A stretch of DNA of 64,000 nt, taken from Caballeronia sp. SBC1. Lineage in GTDB: Bacteria > Pseudomonadota > Gammaproteobacteria > Burkholderiales > Burkholderiaceae. Numbering within the stretch: the first letter of the stretch is position 1; every line of letters starts with the position of its first letter. The DNA lies in contig NZ_CP049158.1 of the NCBI RefSeq assembly GCF_011493005.1, positions 1,488,001 through 1,552,000 of the forward strand, read 5' to 3'. The notes beneath the pieces were generated by a model, which had not been told where the DNA came from, ran no database searches, and saw only the letters and a list, made by a program, of their open reading frames with translations. Made by a program: the position numbers and the translations under genes. Of this stretch, positions 52,193 through 60,386 are shown in pieces.

Positions 52193-52545
52193 TGGCCTAC
52201 GTGATTACGTCACCGTGCATTGACGTGAAAGATGGCGCGTGCGTTCAATGCTGCCCGGTGGATTGCATCTACGAAGGCGAACGCACGCTCTACATTCACC
52301 CCGAAGAGTGCATCAACTGCGGGGTGTGTGTATCGGTATGCCCGACCGAGGCAATCTTTCACGAAGAGGAACTTCCACCCGCCGAAGCGCGGTTCACCGC
52401 TGTGAACCGGGAGTTTTTCGGGCCGGACGTCAGTGCGCTCGGTTCCCCGGGTGGTGCGTGCGACGTGGGCAAAGTATCCTGCGATCATCCGACAGTCGCT
52501 GCGTATCTGGCACCCGCTGCACCCGCGGCAACCGCCGCGCGTTGA
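52192..52545 (+). CDS. 7Fe ferredoxin (3Fe-4S/4Fe-4S)
   Basis: A 117-residue ferredoxin of the FdxA/FdI type. Cys9, Cys17 and Cys50 fit the [3Fe-4S] cluster and Cys21, Cys40, Cys43, Cys46 the [4Fe-4S] cluster; Cys25 matches the free Cys24 of Azotobacter FdI, and Cys20 is an extra. Its ATG overlaps the hydratase stop (TGATG), so it is an integral member of the operon. It probably serves the FAD oxidoreductase. The Ala/Pro-rich tail is variable in the family. Confidence 0.92.
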   Translation: MAYVITSPCIDVKDGACVQCCPVDCIYEGERTLYIHPEECINCGVCVSVCPTEAIFHEEELPPAEARFTAVNREFFGPDVSALGSPGGACDVGKVSCDHPTVAAYLAPAAPAATAAR

Positions 52546-52582
52546 GGACCCACGAATGACGAATCACGATTGAGGTAGCACG

Positions 52583-53497
52583 ATGCATGCGAACGTCCTG
52601 AAATATTTTGTCGAAGTGGCGCGATGCAGTTCGATTCGCAAGGCCGCACAGAATCTCTTTGTGGCGTCCAGCGCCGTCAACCGGCAAATCTTGAAGCTTG
52701 AAGCAGAGATGGGGACGGAGTTGTTCGACCGGCTGCCCAACGGCATCCGCCTGAATGCCGCCGGTGAACGCATGCTGCAGCACATTCGCGCAACGCTGAA
52801 CGATTTCCATCTGATGCGAAGCGAGCTCGACGACCTGAAAGGCGAGCGCAAGGGCCACGTTTCGGTCGCGGCAATGGATTCTCTTTTCGTCGATTTCCTG
52901 CCGGCGACGGTCGAAGAGTTTTCGGAGGTTTATCCGGCCGTGACGTATTCGATCGTCGCGGTTCCTCCGCACGATGTGGCGCCGCGTCTCGTCAGCGGCG
53001 AGTACGACATCGGCATCTCGTACATCACGAAGCTGCCAGCGGGTCTTGACGTTGTCTCGGAGGTGTCGCTGCCGCCGGGTGTGATCATGGCGTCGTCCCA
53101 TCCGCTGGCGAAAAAAGAGCGAATCAGTTTCGACGACTGCCGCAACCACGCTTTCCTGCGCCTGGAAGGCCGCTCGCCGATACAGAGCGTGGTATCGAGT
53201 GATTTCACCGCGTACTGGGAAGCGCTGGAGCCCAGCCTGACCTGCAACTCGACCACGCTGCTCAAGCGGCTGATTACGGCGGGACACGGCATCTCGTTCT
53301 TCTCGAAAATGGCCTTTCTCGATGAACTGGTCCGAGGCGAAGTTGTATGGCGGCCCCTCGACGACGCGAATATCAATGCGCTTACGGTTGGCATCATCGC
53401 GCCGAACCAGCGCGTTTTGTCTCACGTCACGCTCGAGTTCCTGGAACGGATCGTGAGGCGTTTGAAGCACGTCGAATTGTCGCTGCGGGAAGCTTGA
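52583..53497 (+). CDS. LysR-family regulator of the FAD/CoA operon
   Basis: A 304-residue LysR-type regulator. The N-terminal helix-turn-helix VARCSSIRKAAQNLFVASSAVNRQILKLEAEMGTELFDRL (about 12-52) is followed by a two-lobe effector domain from about 90. It starts 37 bases after the ferredoxin gene on the same strand, an unusual downstream, co-directional place; LysR genes are more often divergent. It probably senses the substrate or a CoA intermediate and acts at the divergent region 45583-46087. Confidence 0.9.
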   Translation: MHANVLKYFVEVARCSSIRKAAQNLFVASSAVNRQILKLEAEMGTELFDRLPNGIRLNAAGERMLQHIRATLNDFHLMRSELDDLKGERKGHVSVAAMDSLFVDFLPATVEEFSEVYPAVTYSIVAVPPHDVAPRLVSGEYDIGISYITKLPAGLDVVSEVSLPPGVIMASSHPLAKKERISFDDCRNHAFLRLEGRSPIQSVVSSDFTAYWEALEPSLTCNSTTLLKRLITAGHGISFFSKMAFLDELVRGEVVWRPLDDANINALTVGIIAPNQRVLSHVTLEFLERIVRRLKHVELSLREA

Positions 53498-53536
53498 AGG
53501 GAAGCTTGAATCTACTCTGATACGCACAGCGAGGCT

Positions 53537-54946
53537 CTAGCGTTCGATCCACTTCTGGACGAACCCCCACAACGCATCGTCAGTGGAATACGGCACGTTG
53601 AAGCGAAACCAGTTGCTCGCGGCATCGTTAGGGCGAAAGTACGAACCCGGCGCGAGCCAAATCCCATCTTCCAGCGCCTGCGTCGCCAATTCGCTCGCCA
53701 GTTCAGGCTCAACCGGCAACCTCGCCCACACAAACAAGCCCGCACGCGGCCGATGAAACAGCTCAACCCCGAGCGCATCCATCCGGTCCTCGACCTGCAC
53801 GTGCGCGTCCTTGAGCTTCTCCGTGACCGATTCCACGTGACGCGCATAACGCCCCTCGGTCAGCACTTTTTCAACGATACGCTCCGTCGCCGCCGATGAA
53901 GTCAGCCCCACCGCCATCTTCGTCCGTGCCAGTTCGCGCAGCACGTCGCGCTCGGCGACCACATAGCCGCAGCGCAATCCCGGCGTGATCGTCTTCGAAA
54001 ATCCGCCCACGTACAGCACGCGGCTCAAGCCTTCCATGGCGGCCAGAAGCGGTGCCCCGGGCGGCGCGAGTTCGCGGTTAACATCGTCTTCCACAACCCA
54101 CAAACCATAGCGTTCCGCGATCTGCAACAGGCGAAACGCCGCCGCCATGCCGAAGGTCGCGCCGGTCGGGTTCTGCAGCGTCGTGTTGAGAAAGATGGCC
54201 TTGGGACTATGCTCGATCACCAGTTGCTCAAGCACGTCGTTATCAATACCGGCCGGTGTGCGCGGCACACCTCTCACAACCAGGCCGCCCAGTTGCAGGA
54301 TCTGCAGCAGATTGCAGTAGCCGGGATCTTCCACGATGACCGTATCGCCGGGGCGCAACAGCGTGCGCACAATCAGGTCAAGCGCCTGCGTAGCCCCGGC
54401 GGTGAGCAACACGTTCGTGGCGGGGTCGGCGGGCAAACCGTAGCGGTCCAGTTGCTCGGCAATCCGCTCGCGCAACGGCGCAAAACCATACGGATGCCCG
54501 TAGTCGGCCATACGCGCCGCCGGCACGCGGCTGATCGAGCGCAACGCGTGATGCAAGCCGCTTTCGTTGACCCATTCGTTGGGCAGCCAGCCGCAGCCGG
54601 CTTTGATCGGCACGGAATGATCGGCGAATACATCGGACAGGAGCCAGGTCGCGGTGAGGCTCGGTGGCTGCCATGCCACGGCGCGCTTGTGGGCGGCCGG
54701 AGCGCGCGCCGCCACCCTGTACCCCGAGCCGCGTCGCGCGACCACAAGGCCCATCGATACAAGGCGTCCATACGCTTCCGTTACCGTGAAGGTGCTCAAC
54801 CGCTCGGCCTGCGCGAGCTGGCGCACCGAAGGCAGCAACGCGCCAGCACGCAGCGCCTGCTGTTCGATGGCGCCGGAAAACGCCCGCACCAGTTGTTCGA
54901 CGAGCGTCGCTTGCGCGCGGTCACGGTCCAGTTGAAGTTCGATCAT
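53537..54946 (-). CDS. MocR-type GntR regulator with aminotransferase domain
   Basis: A 469-residue chimera. Residues 1-80 are a GntR winged helix (LRAGALLPSVRQLAQAERLSTFTVTEAYGRLVSMGLVVARRGSGYRV). The rest is a fold-type I aminotransferase domain with the PLP lysine Lys318 in GGFSKTITPGLRCGY. Such proteins (GabR, TauR, PdxR) use PLP and an amine as effectors. It is divergent from the omega-aminotransferase gene at 55107, its likely target, with repeats in the 160-bp gap. Confidence 0.92.
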   Translation of the reverse strand: MIELQLDRDRAQATLVEQLVRAFSGAIEQQALRAGALLPSVRQLAQAERLSTFTVTEAYGRLVSMGLVVARRGSGYRVAARAPAAHKRAVAWQPPSLTATWLLSDVFADHSVPIKAGCGWLPNEWVNESGLHHALRSISRVPAARMADYGHPYGFAPLRERIAEQLDRYGLPADPATNVLLTAGATQALDLIVRTLLRPGDTVIVEDPGYCNLLQILQLGGLVVRGVPRTPAGIDNDVLEQLVIEHSPKAIFLNTTLQNPTGATFGMAAAFRLLQIAERYGLWVVEDDVNRELAPPGAPLLAAMEGLSRVLYVGGFSKTITPGLRCGYVVAERDVLRELARTKMAVGLTSSAATERIVEKVLTEGRYARHVESVTEKLKDAHVQVEDRMDALGVELFHRPRAGLFVWARLPVEPELASELATQALEDGIWLAPGSYFRPNDAASNWFRFNVPYSTDDALWGFVQKWIER

Positions 54947-54999
54947 GAGTCGGCAAGAAGAGGATGATCAGGGTTGATCGCCCAAAGTAGACGACCAAT

Positions 55000-55050
55000 A
55001 CAGTTTGCACCATTTTGCCAGCACAGTTCTCTCCGCGACAGGACAACTGT
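55000..55050. promoter_or_regulatory. ACAGTT repeats in the MocR/aminotransferase divergent region
   Basis: Two direct ACAGTT copies start at 55000 and 55023 (23 bp apart), and an inverted AACTGT lies at 55045-55050. MocR proteins such as GabR bind spaced direct repeats, so this is a candidate operator. Six-base words can recur by chance. Confidence 0.4.
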
Positions 55051-55106
55051 CTATGCCGCGGGTTTTTATCGAGGACTACATTGCTTGTTCTAACAGGAGA
55101 CTTCAT

Positions 55107-56435
55107 ATGACTTCGCGCCCCGTCATCGACGACCTCTCGTCGTTCTGGATGCCTTTCACCGCCAACCGGCAGTTCAAAGCTGCACCGCGCCTGATCGAGG
55201 GCGCCAAGGGCATGTATTACCGCGCGACCGACGGCCGCGAGATTCTGGACGGCTGTGCCGGCCTCTGGTGCGTGAACGCAGGCCATTGCCGCGATGAAAT
55301 CGTCGCCGCGATCCAGCAGCAAGCCGCCACGCTCGACTTCGCGCCGACGTTCCAGATGGGCCACCCGCTCGCGTTCGAAGCAGCCACGAAGGTTGCGGCG
55401 ATCATGCCGGAAGGCCTCGACCGCATCTTCTTCACCAACTCGGGCTCCGAATCCGTCGATACCGCGCTGAAAATCGCCCTCGCCTATCACCGCGCACGCG
55501 GCGAAGGCCAGCGCACAAAGCTGATCGGCCGCGAACGCGGATATCACGGGGTGGGTTTCGGCGGCATCTCGGTTGGCGGCATTGGGCCGAACCGCAAGAC
55601 GTTTTCAGGCGGGTTGCTGCCGAACGTCGATCATCTGCCGCACACGCACGCGCCTGAGCACAACGCGTTCTCGAAGGGCCAGCCGGCATGGGGCGCGCAT
55701 CTCGCCGATGAACTCGAACGCATTGTCGCGCTGCACGATGCATCGACCATCGCTGCCGTGATCGTGGAACCGCTGGCTGGTTCGACGGGCGTACTCGTAC
55801 CGCCGCAGGGTTATCTGCAAAAGCTGCGCGAGATCTGCACGAAGCACGGCATCCTGCTAATTTTCGATGAAGTCATAACGGGCTTCGGCCGGCTCGGCAA
55901 AGCGACGGCGGCCGAATATTTCGGCGTGACGCCGGACCTGATGACGCTGGCAAAAGCGATCAACAACGCCGCCATTCCAATGGGCGCCGTGGCTGCGCAT
56001 CGCAACGTGCATGACACGATCGTCAATGCGGGTGCGGCGAACGGTATCGAGTTGTTCCACGGCTACACGTATTCGGCGCACCCCATGGCCGCCGCCGCCA
56101 CGATCGCCACACTCGACCTGTATGCCCGCGAGCAATTGTTTGAGCGAGCGGCATCGAAGGCACCGAAGTTCGAAGCTGCCGCTCATGCGTTGCGCGATGC
56201 GCCTCACGTGAAAGACGTGCGCAATCTCGGCATGGTGGCGGGGGTTGAACTGGAATCGCGCGATGGCGCGCCGGGCGCGCGGGCCTACGAAGCATTCGTT
56301 AAATGCTTCGAGGCAGGCGTTCTGGTGCGCTATACAGGCGATATTCTCGCGTTCTCGCCGCCGCTGATCATCGAAGACGACCAGATCGAGCAGATTTTCA
56401 GCACGGTTCGCAAGGTGCTCGAAACGGTGAAATAA
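55107..56435 (+). CDS. Class III omega-amino acid:pyruvate aminotransferase
   Basis: A 442-residue PLP enzyme of the omega-amino acid (beta-alanine):pyruvate aminotransferase group. The signature FWMPFTANRQFK near the start, FFTNSGSESVDTALKIA, FDEVITGFGRLGKA and the PLP lysine Lys283 in MTLAKAINNAAIPMGAV are all present. It converts an omega-amino acid such as beta-alanine, or an amine, with pyruvate to the semialdehyde and alanine. AACAGGAGA precedes ATG 55107; an upstream start at 55005 is unlikely because it would run into the operator region. Regulation by the divergent MocR gene is likely. Confidence 0.93.
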   Translation: MTSRPVIDDLSSFWMPFTANRQFKAAPRLIEGAKGMYYRATDGREILDGCAGLWCVNAGHCRDEIVAAIQQQAATLDFAPTFQMGHPLAFEAATKVAAIMPEGLDRIFFTNSGSESVDTALKIALAYHRARGEGQRTKLIGRERGYHGVGFGGISVGGIGPNRKTFSGGLLPNVDHLPHTHAPEHNAFSKGQPAWGAHLADELERIVALHDASTIAAVIVEPLAGSTGVLVPPQGYLQKLREICTKHGILLIFDEVITGFGRLGKATAAEYFGVTPDLMTLAKAINNAAIPMGAVAAHRNVHDTIVNAGAANGIELFHGYTYSAHPMAAAATIATLDLYAREQLFERAASKAPKFEAAAHALRDAPHVKDVRNLGMVAGVELESRDGAPGARAYEAFVKCFEAGVLVRYTGDILAFSPPLIIEDDQIEQIFSTVRKVLETVK

Positions 56436-56450
56436 CGCGGGCTCGAAAAA

Positions 56451-56477
56451 GCCGCTTGCAGTGACAACGTAAGCGGC
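56451..56477 (+). terminator. Hairpin after the aminotransferase gene
   Basis: GCCGCTT and AAGCGGC pair around a 13-base loop, with AAAAA before and ATTTTCC after. It is a weak terminator candidate 15 bases after the stop. Confidence 0.5.
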
Positions 56478-56567
56478 ATTTTCCGCGAAAACACATCGCC
56501 CGACGGCTTGGGGCTGAACACTGCGCTCGCACATCTCGGCGTGCAAGCCGTGCACAACTGCAAGTCT

Positions 56568-56605
56568 AAAGGCCGTTCTGGATGATCCGGAACGGCCTTT
56601 TTTTT
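56568..56605. terminator. Strong bidirectional terminator
   Basis: AAAGGCCGTTC and GAACGGCCTTT are perfect complements; TTTTTTTT follows on the plus strand. It sits between the converging aminotransferase and KA-rich protein genes. Confidence 0.85.
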
Positions 56606-56636
56606 CGTGGCGAGCGCTGTGAAAATACGCACACTC

Positions 56637-57131
56637 CTAACGAGCGTGCCGCGCCGAACCCGACTTCGAAGCCGCCTTGCGGCGCGTCTCCCAGCCTTTC
56701 TTGGCGGATGCTGAGCGATCAGCGGCAGAACGCCGGCTTGCACTTCTATGCGTTTGCTTCGAGAGCGCTGTGTGCGAAGCGGCCGCGCTGCCCTCGCGTT
56801 TAAGCACGCGCGTGGACGTGGCGGAACGCTTCGCCGTGGATTCCGTACTCGCGCTGCGTCGGGTCTTGTGCTGGCCGGCCTGTGTGTCCTTCGACGCTTT
56901 CTTCCGAGTGGCAGCGGACGCCGCGCCCTTCTTCGGCGCCTTCAGGCCCACACCCGACCTGCGCGCCTCCGACAACCCGATCGCAATCGCCTGCTTCGCG
57001 GACTTCGCCCCGTGCTTGCCCTCGCGAATGTGATCGATCTGTTCCTTCACGAACGCGCCGGCCTGCGTGCTGGGCGACTTCCCCGCGCGTTTGGCGGCAT
57101 GGGCGCGTTCGATGGTTTTCTTCTCAGGCAT
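56637..57131 (-). CDS. Basic Lys/Ala-rich protein, DUF6496-like
   Basis: A 164-residue, strongly basic protein. The N-terminal part (MPEKKTIERAHAAKRAGKSPSTQAGAFVKEQIDHIREGKHGAKSAKQAIAIGLSEARRSGV, 1-61) matches my memory of the DUF6496 family. The rest is a low-complexity Ser/Arg/Lys/Ala tail ending KKGWETRRKAASKSG. It probably binds nucleic acid. ATG 57131 has AGGAGTGCCATC upstream. It stands alone between a terminator and the ArsR gene. The family assignment is from recognition only. Confidence 0.75.
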   Translation of the reverse strand: MPEKKTIERAHAAKRAGKSPSTQAGAFVKEQIDHIREGKHGAKSAKQAIAIGLSEARRSGVGLKAPKKGAASAATRKKASKDTQAGQHKTRRSASTESTAKRSATSTRVLKREGSAAASHTALSKQTHRSASRRSAADRSASAKKGWETRRKAASKSGSARHAR

Positions 57132-57229
57132 GATGGCACTCCTTTGAAAAAACGGCGTTGGACTAGCCATAGCCAGCGCAGCAACGCGCGTGCCATATCA
57201 CGCTGCAATGACCGCATCGAGGCCGACGC

Positions 57230-57940
57230 CTAAACTGCTTTCTCAATGCATCGCTCATCAACGCCGAGCTGTTCCTTGAGGCCAGCCCATCCCTTTGGCG
57301 TCACCTGTACGGCCCGGGAGTTTTTCAAACGACGGACCCACCCCTTCGCGCAAAGTTGCGTCATCAACGCGACGCCTAACGGTCCGGCCAGATGATGCCG
57401 CCGCTCGGTCCAGTCGAGACACTGCCGGGCGAGACCACGCCGGGTCGGCTTCAGCCCGGCCATGTCCAGCCCCATGCTGTTGAACCATTGAACGCCGGCC
57501 GGCGTTACATCGAATTGCTTGTCATCGGTTGCAACAACCAGCGCGCGATCCTGCAACGCCTGCGTCACCGCCACGCCCAGGCCGCCCGCGAGATGGTCAT
57601 AGCAGCATCGTGCGAACTGCAGGTCCTGGGCTTCCCGGCTACGCGGCATTCGACGCACGGGTTCGCCTGGCGCAATCGATGCAAGATTTTCAAGCGCCAG
57701 CGCAACATGCGAACCGGCGAGACGGTAGTACCGATGCCGGCCCTGCGTTTCCACCACCAACAACCCGCCCGCCAGCAGCTTCGCGAGATGCGAGCTTGCC
57801 GTCTGGGCAGTCACGCCGGCCGCGTGGGCGAGCTCGCCCGCAGGTTGCGCGCGTCCGTCGGCGAGCGCCATGAGCATGGTGGCGCGAGTGGGATCGGCAA
57901 TCAGGAAAGCGGCCGAAGAGACTGCGGGATGAGGACACAT
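57230..57940 (-). CDS. ArsR-type winged-helix regulator
   Basis: A 236-residue regulator. The HTH (about 10-75) reads SSAAFLIADPTRATMLMALADGRAQPAGELAHAAGVTAQTASSHLAKLLAGGLLVVETQGRHRYYRLAG, an ArsR/HTH_20 type. The second half is longer than in SmtB-type sensors, lacks clustered metal cysteines apart from a Cys-Cys (ARCCYDHLAGGLG), and resembles small-molecule-responsive ArsR relatives. GGAGATCC precedes ATG 57940. It is divergent from a DHA2 exporter, with a perfect palindrome between them, and probably represses that exporter. Confidence 0.87.
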   Translation of the reverse strand: MCPHPAVSSAAFLIADPTRATMLMALADGRAQPAGELAHAAGVTAQTASSHLAKLLAGGLLVVETQGRHRYYRLAGSHVALALENLASIAPGEPVRRMPRSREAQDLQFARCCYDHLAGGLGVAVTQALQDRALVVATDDKQFDVTPAGVQWFNSMGLDMAGLKPTRRGLARQCLDWTERRHHLAGPLGVALMTQLCAKGWVRRLKNSRAVQVTPKGWAGLKEQLGVDERCIEKAV

Positions 57941-57991
57941 GAAGGATCTCCGCTTGGATCTCGCCATGATAGTCCGGTCGCGTGTCCGCAT

Positions 57992-58011
57992 GCTTCGATA
58001 CGTGTCGAAGC
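57992..58011. promoter_or_regulatory. ArsR operator candidate between regulator and exporter
   Basis: GCTTCGA-TACGTG-TCGAAGC has perfect seven-base arms and lies 52 bp from the regulator start and 57 bp from the exporter start, ideal for shared repression. Confidence 0.55.
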
Positions 58012-58067
58012 TTGTGGCATGAGAACGTCCCTACACTGAATTTCCCGTCTTACTGCGAAACCTCCCT

Positions 58068-59474
58068 GTGCCCGACACCCGAACGCTTCAGCGCCGCGTC
58101 CTCGCTGCGACCAGCATCAGCTATATAGTGGTTATTCTCGATACTTCCATTGTCAACGTTGCGCTAGGCAGCATCGCCGATGCGCTCGCGACCAACACCG
58201 CGGGTCTTCAATGGGTCGTCAACGCGTACACGCTGACCTTCGCGAGCCTGCTTTTGACGGGCGGCGCACTGGGCGACCGGTTGGGTGCGAAAAATGTTTA
58301 TTTCGCTGGCCTCGCCGTGTTCACGCTGGCGTCCGCGCTCTGCGGTCTTGCGCCCAACCTCGCTGCGCTGACCGGCGCCCGCGTGTTGCAAGGGATCGGT
58401 GCGTCGATGCTGGTGCCGTGTTCGCTGATGCTCATCAACCGCGCCTACGCCGACCCAGGCGAGCGCGGCCGCGCGATCGGCCTATGGGCAGCGTGTGGCG
58501 GCGCGGCGATGGCCGGCGGTCCATTGATTGGCGGCATCCTGATCCATGCGCTCGGCTGGCGCAGCATCTTCCTCGCGAATCTGCCAATCGGATTGATCGG
58601 CTTGTGGCTGACATCGCGGGTCGCAAGCACTGAACGGGCTGACCGTGGTGACCGTATTGACCGTCCGCCAGCGACGCGTCACCTCGATCTCACCGGTCAG
58701 GTCACCGCCATCCTGGCGCTGGGCAGTTTGATCGCCGTGCTGATCGAGGGGCATTCGTTTGGCTGGCGCTCGCCGTGGATCTTGAGCGGCATTGCCCTGA
58801 GCGTGCTTGCGGCGGGAAGCTTCTTTGCGATCGAATCGAAGCGGTCGCAGCCGATGCTGCCACTGTCCTTGTTCGGTAACCTGATTTTTTCCAGCGCCGC
58901 GTTCGTCTCGATGGTCTCCGCCATGACCTTCTATGGCTTGATCTTCACGCTCAGTCTTTATTTCCAGCAAGTGCGTGGTTATTCGCCGTTGCTGACCGGC
59001 CTCGCGTTCTTGCCGCTGACTGCGCTTGTGACGGCGGGCAGCATGTCGGCGGCGCGATTTGTCAGGATGTTCGGGCCGCGCCGGCCGATCTGCGTCGCCC
59101 TGGGCATCTATACGATGGGCTTCCTTGGAATGCTGATGTCGACGGACACTTCGCCGTACTGGCTCATCGCGCTTCCCATGCCGGCCATCGGCTTTTTCGC
59201 TGGCCTCATTACGCCGATGGCCACGCGTTCGCTCATGGATACCGTCGATAAAAACCGCGCCGGGATTGCGGCCGGCGTGCTGAACTCGGCGCGGCAGACA
59301 GGCGCGGCGCTGGGCGTCGCGGTTTTTGGCGCGATGCTCACGACGCCGGGTCAGTTTGAGCGGGGCATGCATACCGCGATGGCGATGGCCGCGGCCGTGT
59401 CGCTGACAGCGTCGCTGGTGTGGTGGTTTGCATCGAAAGCCATAACGCGGGAGCGGATTAGCCCGGCGGTTTAA
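58068..59474 (+). CDS. DHA2-family drug exporter (EmrB/QacA type)
   Basis: A 468-residue, 14-helix MFS drug:proton antiporter. ISYIVVILDTSIVNVALGSIADAL in helix 1, WVVNAYTLTFASLLLTGGALGDRLGAK after it and the motif C-like GGPLIGGILIHALGWRSIFLANLPIG are diagnostic. The start is GTG 58068 with a poor ribosome site (AAACCTCC), so a downstream start or low translation is possible. Divergent from and probably repressed by the ArsR-type regulator. No adaptor or outer-membrane partner is adjacent. A (GGGTTC)4 repeat begins at the base after its stop. Confidence 0.9.
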   Translation: MPDTRTLQRRVLAATSISYIVVILDTSIVNVALGSIADALATNTAGLQWVVNAYTLTFASLLLTGGALGDRLGAKNVYFAGLAVFTLASALCGLAPNLAALTGARVLQGIGASMLVPCSLMLINRAYADPGERGRAIGLWAACGGAAMAGGPLIGGILIHALGWRSIFLANLPIGLIGLWLTSRVASTERADRGDRIDRPPATRHLDLTGQVTAILALGSLIAVLIEGHSFGWRSPWILSGIALSVLAAGSFFAIESKRSQPMLPLSLFGNLIFSSAAFVSMVSAMTFYGLIFTLSLYFQQVRGYSPLLTGLAFLPLTALVTAGSMSAARFVRMFGPRRPICVALGIYTMGFLGMLMSTDTSPYWLIALPMPAIGFFAGLITPMATRSLMDTVDKNRAGIAAGVLNSARQTGAALGVAVFGAMLTTPGQFERGMHTAMAMAAAVSLTASLVWWFASKAITRERISPAV

Positions 59475-59498
59475 GGGTTCGGGTTCGGGTTCGGGTTC
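59475..59498. repeat. Four tandem copies of GGGTTC
   Basis: Four exact hexanucleotides begin immediately after the exporter stop codon and are followed by a partial GG. A six-base unit keeps the frame, so length changes would not shift a reading frame. The tract is long enough to slip. Confidence 0.85.
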
Positions 59499-59663
59499 GG
59501 CTGACGGCTGGGGCGCTTGCCGCGTGGATTTACTCGTGGCGGTGGACGGAGAACGCTGCTGGCGGCAAAATCGAGGCGCCGGACCTCTCCCGCACAGGAA
59601 ATATCCTGGCCGCCGTGGCGAAATCCGCACAGCACTCCGCCGGTGTGAACTCCTCCTTTAATA

Positions 59664-60248
59664 ATGCTCAAATCATCCCGCACTGCGACACCCATCGACT
59701 TCAACGCGCCGTCCGAACAGGTCGCGCGCCGCCTGATCGGCGCGATCTTCACCGTCGATGGCGTCGGCGGCAGGATCGTGGAGACAGAAGCCTACGATCG
59801 CGTGGATCCGGCGTCGCATACTTTCTCCGGACCGACCCCGCGCAACGCTGTCATGTTCGGCCCGGCTGCCCACGTGTATGTGTATCGCTCGTACGGAATT
59901 CACTGGTGCCTGAACTTCGTTTGCCGCGAAGAAGGTCACGGCGCGGGTGTGTTGATCCGCGCGATCGAACCACTTACCGGTCTCGATGCCATGCGCCAAC
60001 GGCGTGGCCTCGAACCGCCAAGGCTCCTGTGCTCGGGGCCGGGGCGCGTTGCGCAGGCATTGGGCATCACGCACGGCAACAACGGCATGTCGCTCTTCGA
60101 AGCGCCGTTTCACCTCGAAGCGCCCGAGGAGGAATATGCGGTCGCGACCGGACCGCGCATCGGCATCTCGAAGGCAGTAGACGTACCCTGGCGCTTCGGG
60201 CTCGCGGGGTCGAAGTTTCTCAGCAAGCCGTTCCCCAAGGAAGCTTGA
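59664..60248 (+). CDS. DNA-3-methyladenine glycosylase (AAG/MPG family)
   Basis: A 194-residue base-excision repair enzyme that removes alkylated purines. The fold of the eukaryote-type AAG family is recognisable: [17 protein letters not shown] with the catalytic Glu, [40 protein letters not shown] and [13 protein letters not shown]. Length is normal. The start ATG 59664 has a poor ribosome site. The gene stands alone. Confidence 0.93.
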   Translation: MLKSSRTATPIDFNAPSEQVARRLIGAIFTVDGVGGRIVETEAYDRVDPASHTFSGPTPRNAVMFGPAAHVYVYRSYGIHWCLNFVCREEGHGAGVLIRAIEPLTGLDAMRQRRGLEPPRLLCSGPGRVAQALGITHGNNGMSLFEAPFHLEAPEEEYAVATGPRIGISKAVDVPWRFGLAGSKFLSKPFPKEA

Positions 60249-60386
60249 CCAAACATCGGGCGTCATTTCCTGCGCGACGGGCGCTGATTTGATCAGCGTG
60301 ACTGAACGCACACGGCGTCGCTTCACATCGACCACTTCCTTGAGCGGGTTCGTCGCCAGCGATTCATTAAGGTATACGTAGCAATC

